From Sciurus carolinensis (lineage: Eukaryota > Chordata > Mammalia > Rodentia > Sciuridae), in contig NC_062218.1 of NCBI RefSeq assembly GCF_902686445.1, forward strand, positions 14,669,015-14,733,014: a DNA stretch of 64,000 nt. The letters are read 5' to 3'. Positions 12,290 to 25,243 of the stretch are shown here, piece after piece. How positions within the stretch are numbered: position 1 is the first letter of the stretch; each line of letters opens with the position of its first letter. The position numbers were made by a program, and so were the translations under genes. The notes below the pieces were generated by a model. That model searched no databases. It had not been told where the DNA came from and saw nothing but the letters and a program-made list of their open reading frames with translations.

Positions 12290-13781
12290 GCCAAGTCGTT
12301 CTGAAGGATCACTTTCCAATCGTCTCAGTTTAAAAGACCCTTAGTCACTCAACACTGGGACACCCTGGGGACCTCCTTCAGCAGAATGGGTGTGGGGAAG
12401 CAGGGGCTGCGTAAGAGCCCGCTGGTGTGAACAGGGAGGACCAGCCGCCTCCGGCAGTCTGAAGTCAGGCTGCCACACTCCTCGAGCTGCGTCTCTCTGG
12501 GGCTCTGAGGTCTGACACAGACCCGTTCCTGCACTTCTTCCCACCCCTGGACGGCAGGCCCCACCTGGACCAAAGTGGTCCTGGTCCAAAGTGAAGGCTG
12601 CCAATTCCCTTCTTATTCCCGGGAAGCCTCCAGCTACCTGAGGACCAGGGATAACAGTGGACAGCAGGCTCAGTCCAGCAAGGGAGCCACTTCCCTTGAC
12701 CACAGTAACCCAGGGCCACCCAGCCCTCTCCCCACCCATCATCCTTCCCAAACCACCTGCCCCGATTTAAGCACTTCCCAGCACAATCTACCCCACTCAG
12801 TTGGCATCCCGAGTCCCAGGTGGAATACAGGACATGCATGGGTCAAACTGGCGAGGGCAAGAGAATCGCTGAAGAGTCAGGGTACTGCCCGACACTTGAC
12901 TGCGCATGACAAGCCCAGCCCCCGGCCTCTTCACCCTCAATACTCCTGGTCTCACTTAACCTCTCTGAGAAACGAAGCCCTCCACAGGCCGGATGGGAGG
13001 AAAGAAACAAGCACAGTGAGCTAAGGACTCAGAGGCAAGCATCGCAGTGGCCAGGCAAACTCCCAATAAACTCTCATGGGGCAGAAATGGTCTAGAAGGA
13101 GGCTCCTGCAGCAGCATCGAACCACCGTGGGGCCCTTAAATGTTGACAGTGCCCAGGGAGCAAGTCCAGACTCGAAGGACTGGAATGCTAGGGTTTGGAG
13201 CTCAGTGCTCCACCGTGACCTGGGCCCTGTGGGGTGGCCCCTGTCTGGGTGACTCTCCTGCGGAGCTGAGCCAGTCAGTGTTCAGCAGGATGAGGCCAGC
13301 ATCCTCCAGAGTTATCCACATACACAAATGCTCCTTCTCCTCCTATCTGCAAGTCCACCAACTCAGTGATTCTCAAACCTGGCCTGACTCTGAAACAAAA
13401 TCCTCCCAGGAAGCAAACACCAGCTCACACACAGAGCACTGGGTGTAAAACTGCGGATTCAAATAGCGGGCCCAGAGCGGGGAGCATTAGCTCCAAAGAA
13501 AGCCAGGAAGGGAAGGAGGGGGAAAGGGAAGGAGGGAGGAAGGAAGCCACGCAAATATTCTGATCACAAAATGGAATGCACTGCTCCTGAGGAACTGACT
13601 ACAAAATGCTGACATACATCTCTGCAGTTACGATTTACTCCAATAATTAACATTCACTGCACTGTGAACATTTGTTTTTAAATTATTTAGTTAAAAGGTC
13701 AGCCACGGCACAACCTGCCATTAAGAAATGGTTTCAGAAGTCCCCACAGTTGTGTCCCTATAACAAATCTGGCTTGCCAGA
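12290..13781. other. Intronic DNA, moderately GC-rich
   Basis: Open frames up to 149 codons occur on both strands at 12341-13024, but I recognise no protein and see no matching splice signals. A purine tract of GGAA/GGGA units lies at about 13500-13550. Confidence 0.45.
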
Positions 13782-14067
13782 TGCTGTGGTTTGAATGTGT
13801 CCTCCCAAGTTCATGCGCTGGAAACTAAGTCCCCAGCAGTGGGGAGAGGCAAGGCCAATATCCTTATCTCGGGGATGGGTTAGTTATCCCAAGAGTGGGT
13901 TCCTACAAAACGATGTGCTTGGCCTTCTTCCACCTGCTCCCTTCCACAAACACCCTCTTGTCCTTCTGCCTTCTACCATGAGAAGATGCAGCAAGAAGTT
14001 CTGGCCTGATGAAGGTCCCTCCACCTTGGACTTCCCAGCTTCCAAAATGACAAGAAGTAAGTTGTTA
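13782..14067 (+). mobile_element. MaLR-type LTR, partial
   Basis: TGCTGTGGTTTGAATGTGTC, AGTTCATGCGCTGGAAACTA, GGTTAGTTATCCCAAGAGTG and CCTTGGACTTCCCAGC are classic MaLR LTR phrases. The 3' end is lost after the CTTCCAAAATGACAAG stretch. Confidence 0.88.
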
Positions 14068-14923
14068 TGCCTTAAAAGCTCACCCAGTCCCAAAACCAAA
14101 CAAACGAAGCCACTAAAGATCGCCTGAAGTTTGCACTTTGTAAGAAAATGTTTTATTAGTATGATTTAAGGATTCTGTGACACCATCACATATACACCAA
14201 TAAGATATCAAAATAAAAGTCCTACTCAGAGACATCTGAAAATTGCCGGATGGTTTGAAACTAGCACCCCTAGATGACCTTCTCTGTTCTCCATACAACT
14301 GCCACGGAGGTCTGTGAGCAGACCCTGGAAATGTAGGGAAAAAACCTCCTCCACTCGGGCACTTACAGGCTACCATGACTGTCCCCTAGCACCATTCTAG
14401 AAGAACAGAGCCAAAAGGGTTCTTCTTATTTAAGAAGAGCAAAAGCTCTCCAACTGTTTAAAATGCTAGTGTGTCCTAGAAAAACCAGCAGGAACAAACA
14501 GCCTAGGTGGCAAACACAGACTCCAGAAGCATCATCCCGAATCCACTGACCGCCTGGGAGCCTCTGAAGAGTGTTGCTAAGGCTCTGCAGACCCTGATAA
14601 TCTCAAGAACTCCTTGAACTTGTTTTGTTCTAAGAGTTGGCCTACAGGCGAGCTGTCATCAGTCACAGATGGTGATAAGCAGAATTCCTCTGAGGCTCAC
14701 TGCTGGCAGGCAGGGAGGTAGTCACCGCAGAGGTGGCCCAGAGGATCTCCTCGCAGGGGCAGCAGCAGCTCCCACTGCTCCAGAGAGAAGTTTCCAGAAG
14801 CTCCTGTTCAGTGGTACTGGTTCCATAGGAACCCTTCTTGTCTGCCAAGTAAATTCGTACTTTGAGCAGCAAGCAGTCACATTTAAAACAAAACAAAACA
14901 ACAACAAAACAAAGAAAAGTGCC
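14068..14923. other. Intronic DNA, no gene seen
   Basis: Unannotated apart from a (CAAAA)n-like tract at about 14885-14920 directly before the next SINE. Confidence 0.5.
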
Positions 14924-15052
14924 AAGCAGGGTTTGGTGGCATGCCTTTAGTCCCAGCTATTCAAAAGGCTATGGCAGCAGGATCCCTTGAGCTCGGGAGC
15001 TGGAGGAGAGTCTGTGGAACATAGCAAGGCCCTATCTCAAAAAAAAACACCC
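14924..15052 (+). mobile_element. B1/7SL-type SINE
   Basis: CAGGGTTTGGTGGCATGCC, TTTAGTCCCAGCTATTC and AGCAAGGCCCTATCTC followed by an A-run. Only the 7SL-like half is present. Confidence 0.85.
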
Positions 15053-15198
15053 AAGTAACAAAAAAAGGACAAAGAAATCGGAGGGATAAATTACAGATAA
15101 CATTATCTGTTCTTTAACTCAACAGATTCAAATCAGTATCATCTCAACAAATCTCCAACACAAAATAAGTATCCCAGACCTTTGACACTCCTTTAAAA

Positions 15199-15325
15199 AA
15201 AATTTTTTTTTTTATTTTAGATGACGGGAAACTTTAACTTTTTTATCTTCATGCGGTGCTGCTGAGTGAGCCCAGCGCCTCGGCCGTGCTAGGCCAGTGC
15301 CCCTCCGCTGAGCCCCAGCTCCGAC
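15199..15325 (-). mobile_element. ID-type SINE, diverged
   Basis: A T-run at 15199-15214 precedes ATGCGGTGCTGCTGAGTGAG, then GTGCTAGGCCAGTGCC, then GCTGAGCCCCAGCTCC. This reads as a reverse ID element. Confidence 0.6.
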
Positions 15326-16714
15326 TCGACTCGCTTCTCCCAACTCCTCACAATGAGCTGCTTTGATCCCCATGCACATCTCAGTTGGGAACGGCCACAG
15401 CCCAAGTGCCCAACAGCCACATGCGGCTCGCGCGCACGTGCCGGGTGGTGCTGTTCCCAAGCCTGGGTAGACACACAGCTAGGGTGGTGAGGGCAGCGAG
15501 ATGAAGGCGCGAACGTGACGTCTTCTTCATGTTTGCTTTTCCTCATTTCAGGGAACACGTGTACAAAATTCCCCAGTGACAACAAGCAAAGGTACGCATG
15601 AATGAGTCACCAAGTCACCTGCCTCACCCAAACTACTTTAGAAGCAGAAAAATCCTTCTACCTCTGAAATAATAAAAGAATAGGATAAATCAGAATCGCA
15701 CTAAGATTAAGAATGTAAATTCTCAGAGTCCAACACGTAAGATGATTTCACCAGTGCTGGGACACAGCACACAGACTGCCCGGGACATTTTTGGCAAAAG
15801 GGAAGAAAAGCATCAATTTACAGCAGTGCAAAACACACAGCAATTTCCGCAGGGTGTTCTCTGAACCCTCGAGTTCCTAACTGCACGTGCCAACTCACTG
15901 TCCCTGTTACTGGTCCTTCAGAGCGAAGGCAAATAAAATCAATTAACTAAATAGTAAGCAGCAGCAGACACACTGTGATCTCAAAACTGCTCTTTTTGTA
16001 TCCAACCAGGCTCAGATATGTCTAATGTGATAAGAGGAGGAGGAGAGAGATTGTGGGCTGACTGGCAGTGGCCCGGGGTGTGCACAGGTGGTGACTGGCA
16101 CCAGAAAGGGAGGACACAGGAGAGGATGTGGGTCAGAGGTAGGATTCATAACAAAGACCCAAGAACAGGTGACTTAAACTTTACCAGGGGGACACTTTGC
16201 CAGGAGTGTCTGCCTTCTACCAGCCATGCCCTATCGACAACCTTGACCTTTCTGTCCAGCTCACTGCCCCAAGCTCACCTCCACAGCACTTAAATAGGAG
16301 CCAAGACACACATTCTAAGGTTCACATTTATAGAAATCAACTGCGAGCGCTACACCCCCAAATGTAGCATATCCTAAAATATCTATCCACACCCACTGTT
16401 TTTCAGAGTTTCTTACCAGGAGCAGCTCAGCCCTTCTGTGCCACCCCCAGGGCAAACCGGAAGGTCATTTCCTAGAGGCACAGGGCCCCAACCCCACTGG
16501 CCCCCAGCAGCTGCTAGACCCAGACCCTCATGAGGCCGTATTTTTCACGCAGGCATGAGTTCATTTAAAATGAAAGATTTAAGGAGTTACTTGCTTTTCC
16601 GCCCGAGCCAAGGTATGCAAAAGTTCGTTCAGAACTCTAACCTTGTGTTCTTCTGTCATGCATTCCAAGGTAGGTTCATTTTACCTGGAGAGCCACCATC
16701 ACCTAAAATTTCAA
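15326..16714. other. Intronic DNA, CpG-enriched at its left end
   Basis: CpGs cluster at 15326-15520 and include GTGACGTCTT at about 15516, one base off a palindromic cAMP-response element. The rest is unremarkable. Confidence 0.4.
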
Positions 16715-17075
16715 ATGTATTCTTTCATTCTACAAATATTTATTTAGCCCTTATGACTGATGAGGCATCATGCCAGGACCAAGAAGGACAGAGAATTCAC
16801 TGGCAAGGACGTGACATTCAGAATCCAGTGGATCAGGCTCTGATCCCCCGCTGGCTGGGTAACCCTGGAGAAAAGTGGTAAGTACCAGCAGGCCCAGCGA
16901 CCGTGCGGCAGCCACTGTCCCGGGCACTTCATATGCACTGATCTGTTTTACTTCTTACAACACCCTATGAGTGAGCCACTCATAATGCTCCCGTTTTGCA
17001 GATGTGGGAAATGAGTCTGAGCAGTTCAAGAACCAAGAGCTAACAGGTAGCAGGACAGGTTTGGATTTTCTTTTC
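16715..17075 (-). mobile_element. MIR-type relics
   Basis: TTCTACAAATATTTATTTAGCCC at about 16730 is typical of ancient MIR/L2-class tails. At 16907-17075 the order CTTACAACACCCTATGAGTG, CCGTTTTGCAGATGTGGG, GAGCTAACAGGTAGCAGGAC matches a reverse MIR. Confidence 0.6.
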
Positions 17076-18694
17076 TTTTTTCAAAATAGCTTTACCGATG
17101 TGTAATTTACATACTATAAAATTAATTGAGCCCAGGCAAGTCCGTCCTCAAAACTACACACAGTACCCCTTGACCCACCCACCTTCACTTAGCTTTCCCA
17201 AGCCACAGAGTCCTATTTTACGAGATGCAGATGACAAACTCTAATCCACAAAGCAGTCAAGGGGTTCAATGAGAAAATAAATAGTAGTGAAACAACACAG
17301 CTTGGCACAGAGGACTGTGCAAAAACCAGGCTGCTCTTAAAGAGTTTAATCAGAGACAACACTGGTCAATGCAGAGTCCTTTGGGAAGGAGAGAAATGAC
17401 TAAGTGCAGTTCAGGCACAGAGGGGACTGTGTGGTTAAAGAGGAGTGAGGTCCTGTCCCGTGAGCTCAAGTATTTGAAATGATGGGTCGGGTTGAAAACG
17501 CCGAGTTTAATATCAGGCTAAGTCACTTGTGCGTAAAGAGCAGCAGAAGGCAGCGCCTCTGAACAAGACGAGTCTTGCTGTTTCACAGAGGAGGCAGGAG
17601 TGGGGCAGGCTGTGCCGAGCAGGCCAAATCCCCTTCGGGAGATGGTATGAGGATCTGTAAGCCAACAGCACACACTTGGCTTCCAAACCCTCTGAAGGAA
17701 CCGCCTCCAAGTTGGGACTGAGTGTCCTAGGCAGATGCAACCTTGTACATCCTCTGCAAAGCTCACCATTGTCCTGTGAGGATAATGAAGTCCCCTGCTG
17801 ACCCTGAAGCCTCTTCTCCCATACGGTTACTATTGTCCGAGTCTGCCCTTGGAGCCAGTCCCCCGCTCCAAGATTGAGGCAGGTGAGTGGGAGTGAAGGG
17901 GCAGCAAAAGGAAGGTTCTCCCAGCCCAAAGGCCAGCAGCCCTCCCTGAAACCCAACCTGCAGCTCCCACAGGAACGAACCCCAGTCAGGGCAACGGGCC
18001 ACTGACTAACAAGTGCCACCAAACTAGCAGGTTCCAGTCTAGGGCCTACCTTAGCCATAACCCACAATTCAAACACATTTTATGGCTCTCAAGAATCCAA
18101 TGGCACTAAGTAATCTTCTGTTTGTTTTAAAGACTAAACTCCCTTCTAGGAGTGAAAGTAAGAAATGTAACTCCTGATTTCAAAGCTACTGGTTATCTGG
18201 GTGGTCTCTGCACTCCAAGTCACCGTGGGCTTTACACACGCTCAGACAATGAATGTATGGACCCGGGTGACAGCCTGAGGAGTTACAAGGACTTGTTAAC
18301 ACAGTGACATCTGAGGAGGGACAACAATCCAGCAACTGTTGAGTGCAATCTCCTGTTCTACATCTTTTTAAAAAATAAATGCACTGTGAGATTATGCTGG
18401 ACACGTCCCCAGCTGCAATCCATCAGAAGCATGTGATTTCTCCTACCTGGCATTTTCACAAAGGTGATGATGTCACACACATGACCCATATTCATAACAG
18501 GCCCCGAAGGCAACTACCACCTGACATGACACTGCTGTCCCCACCCTGTGTGGTGGCAGACCTACAGGAGGACCGATGGGCATGAGGGGCAGGTGCTGAA
18601 TGGCTCCTCCACCCTCCACACAGAACACTGGAATGAAGAGCTCATAAGTTGTTCCAAGGACTGATGGAATGTCAGCCCTCAGTTCAGGACGGCC
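17076..18694. other. Intronic DNA with the window's longest open frame
   Basis: A 187-codon minus-strand frame at 17513-18076 has no recognisable family. It is not flanked by convincing splice sites and reads like chance coding. No confident repeats. Confidence 0.45.
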
Positions 18695-18908
18695 TAAGGC
18701 AAGTCTCTCAGCAGTAGCTCTGCTGACATTTGTGTTATGTCCAGTGCCTGACCTTGACCTTTTGTGTCAATGTCACAAAGGTCTGACAGCATCCCTGGCT
18801 TCTACTCACTGGATAACCTTAGTCCCTAGTGTGACAAGCAGAAATATCTGCAAACATTACCAAATGTCCTCTGGGGACCAAAATCCACTCCTGGTTAAGA
18901 ACCACTAG
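18695..18908 (-). mobile_element. MER5-type hAT transposon relic
   Basis: GACAGCATCCCTGGCTTCTACTC, then CAAATGTCCTCTGGGGACCA, then CTGGTTAAGAACCACTAG are near-consensus reverse MER5A segments. Confidence 0.88.
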
Positions 18909-19952
18909 TCAGAAGAAAGAGGACCCTTTCTTCAGGCCCACAGCCATTCCGACTGAGTAAGGTTTTAAATGAGTAACTACTAAACACTGGATGTCAGAAG
19001 CCAGCCTGGCTCAGACCACCTGATCATCACCTCTCTAACCTCCTCCTCTGTTCCCACCTCAAAGGTCTCTGCCATCACTGGCTTGGCCAAGCTACAAGGG
19101 GACCTTCTTTTCACTCCCACCCTGACAACCAGAGGTACCGGATCTTCCATTCAGTTGGTTCTTACGTTTGATGTCTCCTGGGGTACCCGCTCTCCTCGCA
19201 AGTCCCTGGTTAATGCAGAGAAGGAAAATATCTACATTTGAGACCCCAAAAGGACATGGTCATTTCTGTAGTCAGCTGAAAAACTTTGCTTTCTGTTTGT
19301 TTTTTATTTGCCTCTTTGTAACTCTTATGTATTCAATGGTGGAGCCAAGATTCAAAACAGAAGTAACTCTAGGGCATGTGCACTTCTTATCACAAACAAT
19401 TGCTTCTCAAACAGGAGACAGAGAACGAACCAAGGAAGGAAACCCAGAAAGAGCGGAATAGTCCAGGAAGCCTAACAAAGGCTTGGAAACCTGAAGAGCA
19501 ATCACTAAATCCGTCTGTCCTTAAGCATATTGGTTTAGAGTGATTTATTGGAAAATGACAACAAAAAGGGATGATTTCATCCATCCCTAAATGAGCCCCC
19601 AAGAACTACCTTATCCAAAAAAGATTACCCAATGTTTAAAAATGTCATTATAACATTTACATAAGGTAACATACACTTCCTCTTTAAAGGCCCTACAGAA
19701 CATACACCTTCCTTGTACAGAAAGGCAAACAGCACATATTTCTGATTTGGTTTTTAAATGCAACCATTATGGGAAAAATAAATAGGAATCTATGCTTAAG
19801 CATTTCCAGCTAAGCAGCTGGGAAGAAAATAAAAATGAGCAAAATGCACACCCATGTGACTTCCTTTTTCTGAGCTTTCAATTTTACTTTAGAATATAAG
19901 ACAAAAACGTATCTCTACCTCTCCTTTATTAAAGAAGCAAAACTTTACTGCC
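18909..19952. other. Intronic DNA, no gene or clear repeat
   Basis: AT-rich from about 19600. Nothing supportable. Confidence 0.5.
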
Positions 19953-20128
19953 AGGTGTGGTGGATTCTAGCCACTTGAGAGGTTAAGGCAAGAGGATGGT
20001 AAGTTTGAGGTCAGCCTGGACAACTCAGCAAGAGCCTGTCTCAAAATAAAAATTAAAAAGGCCCATGGATGTAGCTCAGAGGCCAAGTGCCCCTGGGTTC
20101 AACCCCCGGTTCCAAAATAAAAAATAAA
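19953..20128 (+). mobile_element. MEN-type (B1-ID) SINE
   Basis: CCAGGTGTGGTGGATTCTAG starts the B1 half and GGATGTAGCTCAGAGGCC to GTTCAACCCCCGGTTCC forms the ID half, with an A-rich tail. Confidence 0.9.
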
Positions 20129-20714
20129 GGAGCAAAAGGTGAGAACCACTTAAAACGAAAGCACCTCTGAAGGTTCTCTTAAGCTGTTCTAAGTAGGAAA
20201 TCTGTATAGTCACATCAACTGGCACATATTTAAGACTAATGATGAAAATGACATAAAACCATGAGACACGAGGCATATGTGCACATCCAACTAAACTGAC
20301 CAATGGGGAAGCCCCAGGCTCCTGTGAACGAACTACCATCAAGTGCCTCAAGATAGGGTTACAAACCTCCAATGGCTTTTACTGCTTGTGTGTATTCAGG
20401 GGACATAAACTACTCCAATATGTTTATTAGGCATATCAATTGAAAACAGAAGTACAGAGTGGGACTTTTGGAAGAGCTACCACGACACTAACAAAAAATA
20501 AACCCGTTCCAAACTAGATGTGGGCTTTCTTGCCAGACAGACATCAGCAGAGAGAAACATAGAAATATACATTATGTATGTAAAACAAATGATCGGTATA
20601 TGTGTATATATTCTTACAATGTGTTTCACACATACCTATTTAAAATCAGAGCCAATGCTAGAAAAGTACTTAACTACAAGAAGAAACGACAAATCCGTGC
20701 ATGCTTACAATACA

Positions 20715-21045
20715 GATGGATCTTGAAAGCAGTATGCTGAGTGAAAGAAGCCAGACACACGTCACCTCATACGTGATTCTGTTTATATGAAACATTCAGA
20801 AGGGGTAAAGCCATAGAAAAAGCGAGAAAGTTTGTGGTTGCAGGAGGCCAGGGGAGGAGAGGCTGGGGAGGGACTGCCTCATGGGCACAGGGTTTTATTG
20901 GGGGAAGTGAAACTGTTCTGAAGTTAGATGGAGGTGACAGCTGTATGACTATGTGCACCGACTGCCACGAGCTATACATCTGGAAGTGGTTCATTTTATC
21001 TTAGGTGAATCTTATCTCAAAAAATGAGTAAAATTTTAAAAAAAT
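20715..21045 (+). mobile_element. L1M 3'-end fragment
   Basis: CTGAGTGAAAGAAGCCAGACAC, GATTCTGTTTATATGAAAC, then GTGGTTGCAGGAGGCCAGGGG and TTATCTCAAAAAATGAGTAA are in the usual order for an old L1 3' end. Antisense to MYO10. Confidence 0.82.
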
Positions 21046-21074
21046 CACGGTTGACAGAATCGTCCAAGACAATG

Positions 21075-21195
21075 CCGTCCAGTCTTTCTGTTTACACATG
21101 AGAAACCTGAGTTAGAGCCAGAAGACAGCGACTTGTCCACATTTGCAGATGGTAAATGACAGGTCAGAGAGCTCCACCTGGGTTTATGCCCTACA
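21075..21195 (-). mobile_element. MIR SINE relic
   Basis: ACACATGAGAAACCTGAGTTAG, then GACTTGTCCACATTTGCAG, then GACAGGTCAGAGAGC resemble the reverse MIR core. Confidence 0.55.
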
Positions 21196-21225
21196 TTCTT
21201 TTCCCATAAAAATTAGTGCTGTATA

Positions 21226-21358
21226 CCTGGATATAGTGACGCACACCTATAGCCTCAGCTATTCAGGAGGCTGAGCCAGAAGATCACATGAGCCCAAGAG
21301 TTCAAGTCCAGCCTGGGCAATAAAAAGGGACCCTGCCTCAAAACAAAAAAAACAAATA
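21226..21358 (+). mobile_element. B1/7SL-type SINE
   Basis: AGTGACGCACACCTATAGCC, GAGGCTGAGCCAGAAG, CCAGCCTGGGCAATAAAAAG, then an A-rich tail. Confidence 0.85.
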
Positions 21359-21371
21359 ATGTGATTTCTGC

Positions 21372-21740
21372 AAGATGGGGATAATAATGTGTTCTTAAAC
21401 TGCAGTTATAAGGATCACATTAAATTTATGTGAAAACGCTCATAACCATGCTCCCCACTAAATGGGCATGAATATTTTGAAACTTTAGTAGTAATAACAA
21501 CAGTGACTGCATTATCTAATATTTTTCAGTGCTCACTGACACCACTCTAAGAATTTCAAATGCATTCACCATTTGATTCCCCATCAACCCCAGGTGGCAA
21601 GTATGCTTTTTAGCAAATTCTTCCAAGTGGGAGTGTCAGGCACAGAATGGTGACTAGCTCACCTAAGCTCACACTCCCAGCAAGCATGAAAACAGCATCG
21701 AAACCCAGGCACCCAGGTTCTCGTGCTGCCAGAACCTTCT
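21372..21740. mobile_element. Two MIR relics
   Basis: A plus-strand piece at 21372-21476 (GATGGGGATAATAATG, AAGGATCACATTAAATTTATG) is followed by a reverse piece at 21523-21740 (GTGCTCACTGACACCACTC, CACAGAATGGTGACTAGCTC). Both are old and diverged. Confidence 0.5.
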
Positions 21741-22302
21741 CATCTACGCTCCACTCCCTAAGGCACTCTATGGTCACTGTTGAAGGAATGCTAAGTCACA
21801 ACAGGGAAGGAACAGAATCTTAGTATGACGTCCATTTCTCCAAACCTCACATCTCTGCAAAAAATAAAGGAGAGAGCAGACTTCTAAAGTACAAAATTAA
21901 AATATTTTCCTTCCTTCAAAAGACAAGATTATCCAGTTTCTATCCCTGGATTAACCAAGTGAAACAAAGAATGGGCCAAAAGGCGGCATCACATGGAGAT
22001 CAAGTCCAAAAATGCAGAAATTAAACCTAGGACACCACTGTCCCAAAACAGCTGCACAACAGAGTAAATACTTTGGGATGCAAGCCAAAACTAACGTGAA
22101 GGAAAATACAAACCTTCCCATCCCCTTCTGCTCAAAATTAAGACGCGTCACTTTTCACTATCTAAAGAGGACAAGCCCCAGCCAAGTTGTGTTTGGGCCG
22201 CTCAGGAAAAAAACAAAGCATGTTGTGTTACTTGTCAACATTTTATAAACTGGAACATTTCATGGAATAATCTAGATTTCTGGCCTCTTTCAAAAGCAGA
22301 AA

Positions 22303-22376
22303 GGCTGGGGATGGGGCTCAGTGGTTAAGCACTCCTGGCTTCAATCCCCAGTACCAAAAAATAAATTAATTAAAAG
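22303..22376 (+). mobile_element. ID SINE
   Basis: GGCTGGGGATGGGGCTCAG, then TTCAATCCCCAGTACC with an A/T-rich tail. Confidence 0.88.
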
Positions 22377-24805
22377 TAGAAGGCCTGGCAACACGAGCCC
22401 TCCAAGACCTATCTATAAGCACCAGTAAGCCACAGTCTCCACCACTCCCTCTTGCCCCTCCCTACCTGCTAGTCCCTGTGGGCCAGTCTTTGTTCCCCTT
22501 TTACACAGAGCTCCACATAGTCTGGGTCTCACTACAGGTTTAAAAAATGTTTAAAAAACAGGGTTTAAAAAAATTGTTTTGTATATAATGCCCCCATTCT
22601 GGGTAAGATTTTGAAGGGATGTACTTCAGTTATTTAATGGACTCATCAAGCAGGGATCTTTATTCAACTTGGCTCAAATCAAAAAGAAAATGAGTATGAG
22701 TGGAGCCTGGTCTTGGATATAACATACTGAATCATCCCTTAGATCAGACCGAATGGCAGAAGAAAACCCTTTCTTCAAGTCTGTATTTTAGCCACCAAGT
22801 GAGTAAGTATGCTATTTATAGTCACCAAGGGTTAAGCTTCTAGACACCACCCTTCACCGCCGCCCTCCACCCCCAGGTCCCCTCCCTGAGATTGAATTTC
22901 ACCTTCTGCAAGTCAGGTTTTCCCTTTAGTTTGGTTTGGGATGATTCCTGACCGGCAGGCACACATTCTGGCCATCTGCCAACCAAGCACCAGAAGGCGA
23001 CGAAGATGTTTATTCCTCAGAAAATGAAGGAAAAAAAGATTCTGCCTTCCCCTTGGTTTCATACAGTTACCAAAATAGAGCCTCCATTTCTCAGAGTGAT
23101 TCCTCCTCCTGTGATTAGCATCAAACAAATATAAAACATTTCTTTCTTCTCTCTTATTAGAAAGGTACACGTAAGTATCAATATTGTCTTAAAACTCTTG
23201 CCAGTTTAATTTAAAAATTCAAATGCTGAGTCTTCATCGAGTCTTCCTCAACAGGCACGAGGCAGGAGCGGAATCCGTGACAACCCTGGAAGGAAGCCAG
23301 ACCTTCAGGACGTGAACGGCTTGTGAACGTTTCAAACTGCAATTTTCTGCCTCCTTGTATGGCCAGCTGAAACTCAAGACTGCGTGATTCATTTCGAGTT
23401 CCCCTGGTTTTGGAGACTCTCCTGCTCTATGGGATTGGGAGTGGAAGAATCTTTTGAAAAACTGCATCTGCAGGGTGGACACTCCAGCTTAAGTGACAAG
23501 AGGGCACGTCGCGTCACTGTGACCCCAGGAGGGCACCAAGTCAAACCTGTAGGCAGCCAGTGCCAAGCACACCAGAGAAGATCAGCAGGAGGATGGTCGA
23601 GCACGAGAGTGGGACCAAGCTGGGGCAGCGACAAGGGTCACAGAATAGGCAGTTGTGCGATCCGGTGTTAGGTTGTGGCCAGGAGTCCACAACTTCTTAA
23701 GCCAGAAAAAGAGAGACAAGTTGGAATTATGCTACACAGGTGCACACTAAGGTCAGATAAAAAGCTGGCCAAATCAGGGCTCCAAATACGACAGGCAGAG
23801 CAAAGTCCAGGCCTACAGAGCAGGAGGGACAGGGGAGGAAGTCAGTGTACAGTGCTGAAGAGGCACAAAAACAAAAAGATGGCCAAGAGGCAGGTGGAGG
23901 AGTGACCTTGGGCACCTGTGTTACTGTCTGCACCTCTTAGAGGGTTTCAGTTGAAGAAGAGTGCAACATGCTGAGCTGGCGAAGCAGACGCCCACGTCCT
24001 ACCCCACAGCATCGACTTCAGTGGCATGAAGGATCAGGAAGAAAAAGGAACAGAAGCTACCCACAAGCCAATGAAGAACTACTGTTAGTGTGTTCTTGGG
24101 AGCTGAGCCTCATGTTCAAGATGGCCGTCTTCCTAGAGCACTCTGGGAAGCTGGTTAGAGCACAAGGTGCTTTATCCTACCTATGGACAGCAGGGCCGAG
24201 AGGGCCCACCCACAACAGAGCCCACCTGCTGGCCCCATGGCCTTTCCTCACTGCCACTTTGTGAGTCCACAAGCAATAACCTTCCCAAGGACACAATGAG
24301 TTCTTGTAGCTCTACAAAGCCATGGGACTAGCTTTGGAAGAACCTGCTGTCCATTATAGGGAAGTCTACAGTAGCAGAGAGTGGACACCAAAAGGGCATC
24401 CAGCACGTCCCAGACCACTGCCTGCAGGGCCTGGTGAAGTCTGAAAACCATGGCCCACCTTGCTCACTGCTGATTCTGCACACCTGTTCTTCCTGCTGAG
24501 TGCACTACTTTTGCTTTGCCTATTTGTAAATATTGAGGTTCCAGCCCCAGATATGTCCTACATTTGAGAAAGTCCTAGACAAAACCGAGTTCCCATGCCA
24601 TGAAAATAACCTTGAAATGCAATCTCTGCCTGATGGGACGATGCACCGGCTGGGACAGCTGTGATAAACACTTGCACAGCAAGTTGGAAGGAAAGAAACA
24701 ATCACATAATCCTGGACCAGCCAAGAGACCTGGATCCCAGCTAGCTGGACGACCCGACAAGAGATTAAGTCCTCTAAACCTGTACGTGGGATTAGCTATG
24801 GAACC
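22377..24805. other. Intronic DNA without recognised repeats
   Basis: About 2.4 kb free of confident transposons. Open frames of 60-98 codons on both strands are unrecognised. Its low repeat content is notable only relative to its neighbours. Confidence 0.45.
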
Positions 24806-25243
24806 TGTTATGGTTTAGATATGAGGTGTCTCCCCCAGGAACCTCATGTGGGAGACAATGCAAGAGAGTTTGGATGTGAAGTGATTGGGTTATGAAAGCC
24901 TTAACCTAATCAGTGCATTAATCCCCTGATAGGGATTAACTGGGAGGTAACTGTAGGCAGGGAGGGTGTGTCTGGAGCAGAGTCACTGGGGGCAGGCCCG
25001 TAGGGTTTATACTTTGTCCCTGGTCTGCAGTGTCTCTCTCTGCTTCCCGATACAATGTACAACATCGCTTTCCTCCTTCACATTCTTCTGCCATGATGTT
25101 CTGCCTCCCCTCAGGCCCAGAGTAAGGGAGTTGGTTGTCTATGGACTGGGACTCTGAAACCATGAGCCCCAAATAAACTTTTTCTCCTTTAAAATTGTCT
25201 TCAGGGTTTTTTGGTCACATCAGTGAAAAAGCTGACTAAAACA
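24806..25243 (+). mobile_element. Solo MaLR-type LTR (rodent-type family)
   Basis: Full-length with TG...CA ends (TGTTATGGTTTAGATATGAG to GCTGACTAAAACA). Contains CCATGAGCCCCAAATAAAC, the poly(A)-signal region. It is the same family as the LTR at 48839-49460. No matching 5-bp duplication was seen. Confidence 0.9.

Noticed and set aside
17513..18076. 187-codon minus-strand ORF, longest in the window
   Set aside because: No recognisable domain, irregular composition, no supporting splice or promoter signals; a frame this long is expected by chance in 64 kb of mixed composition.
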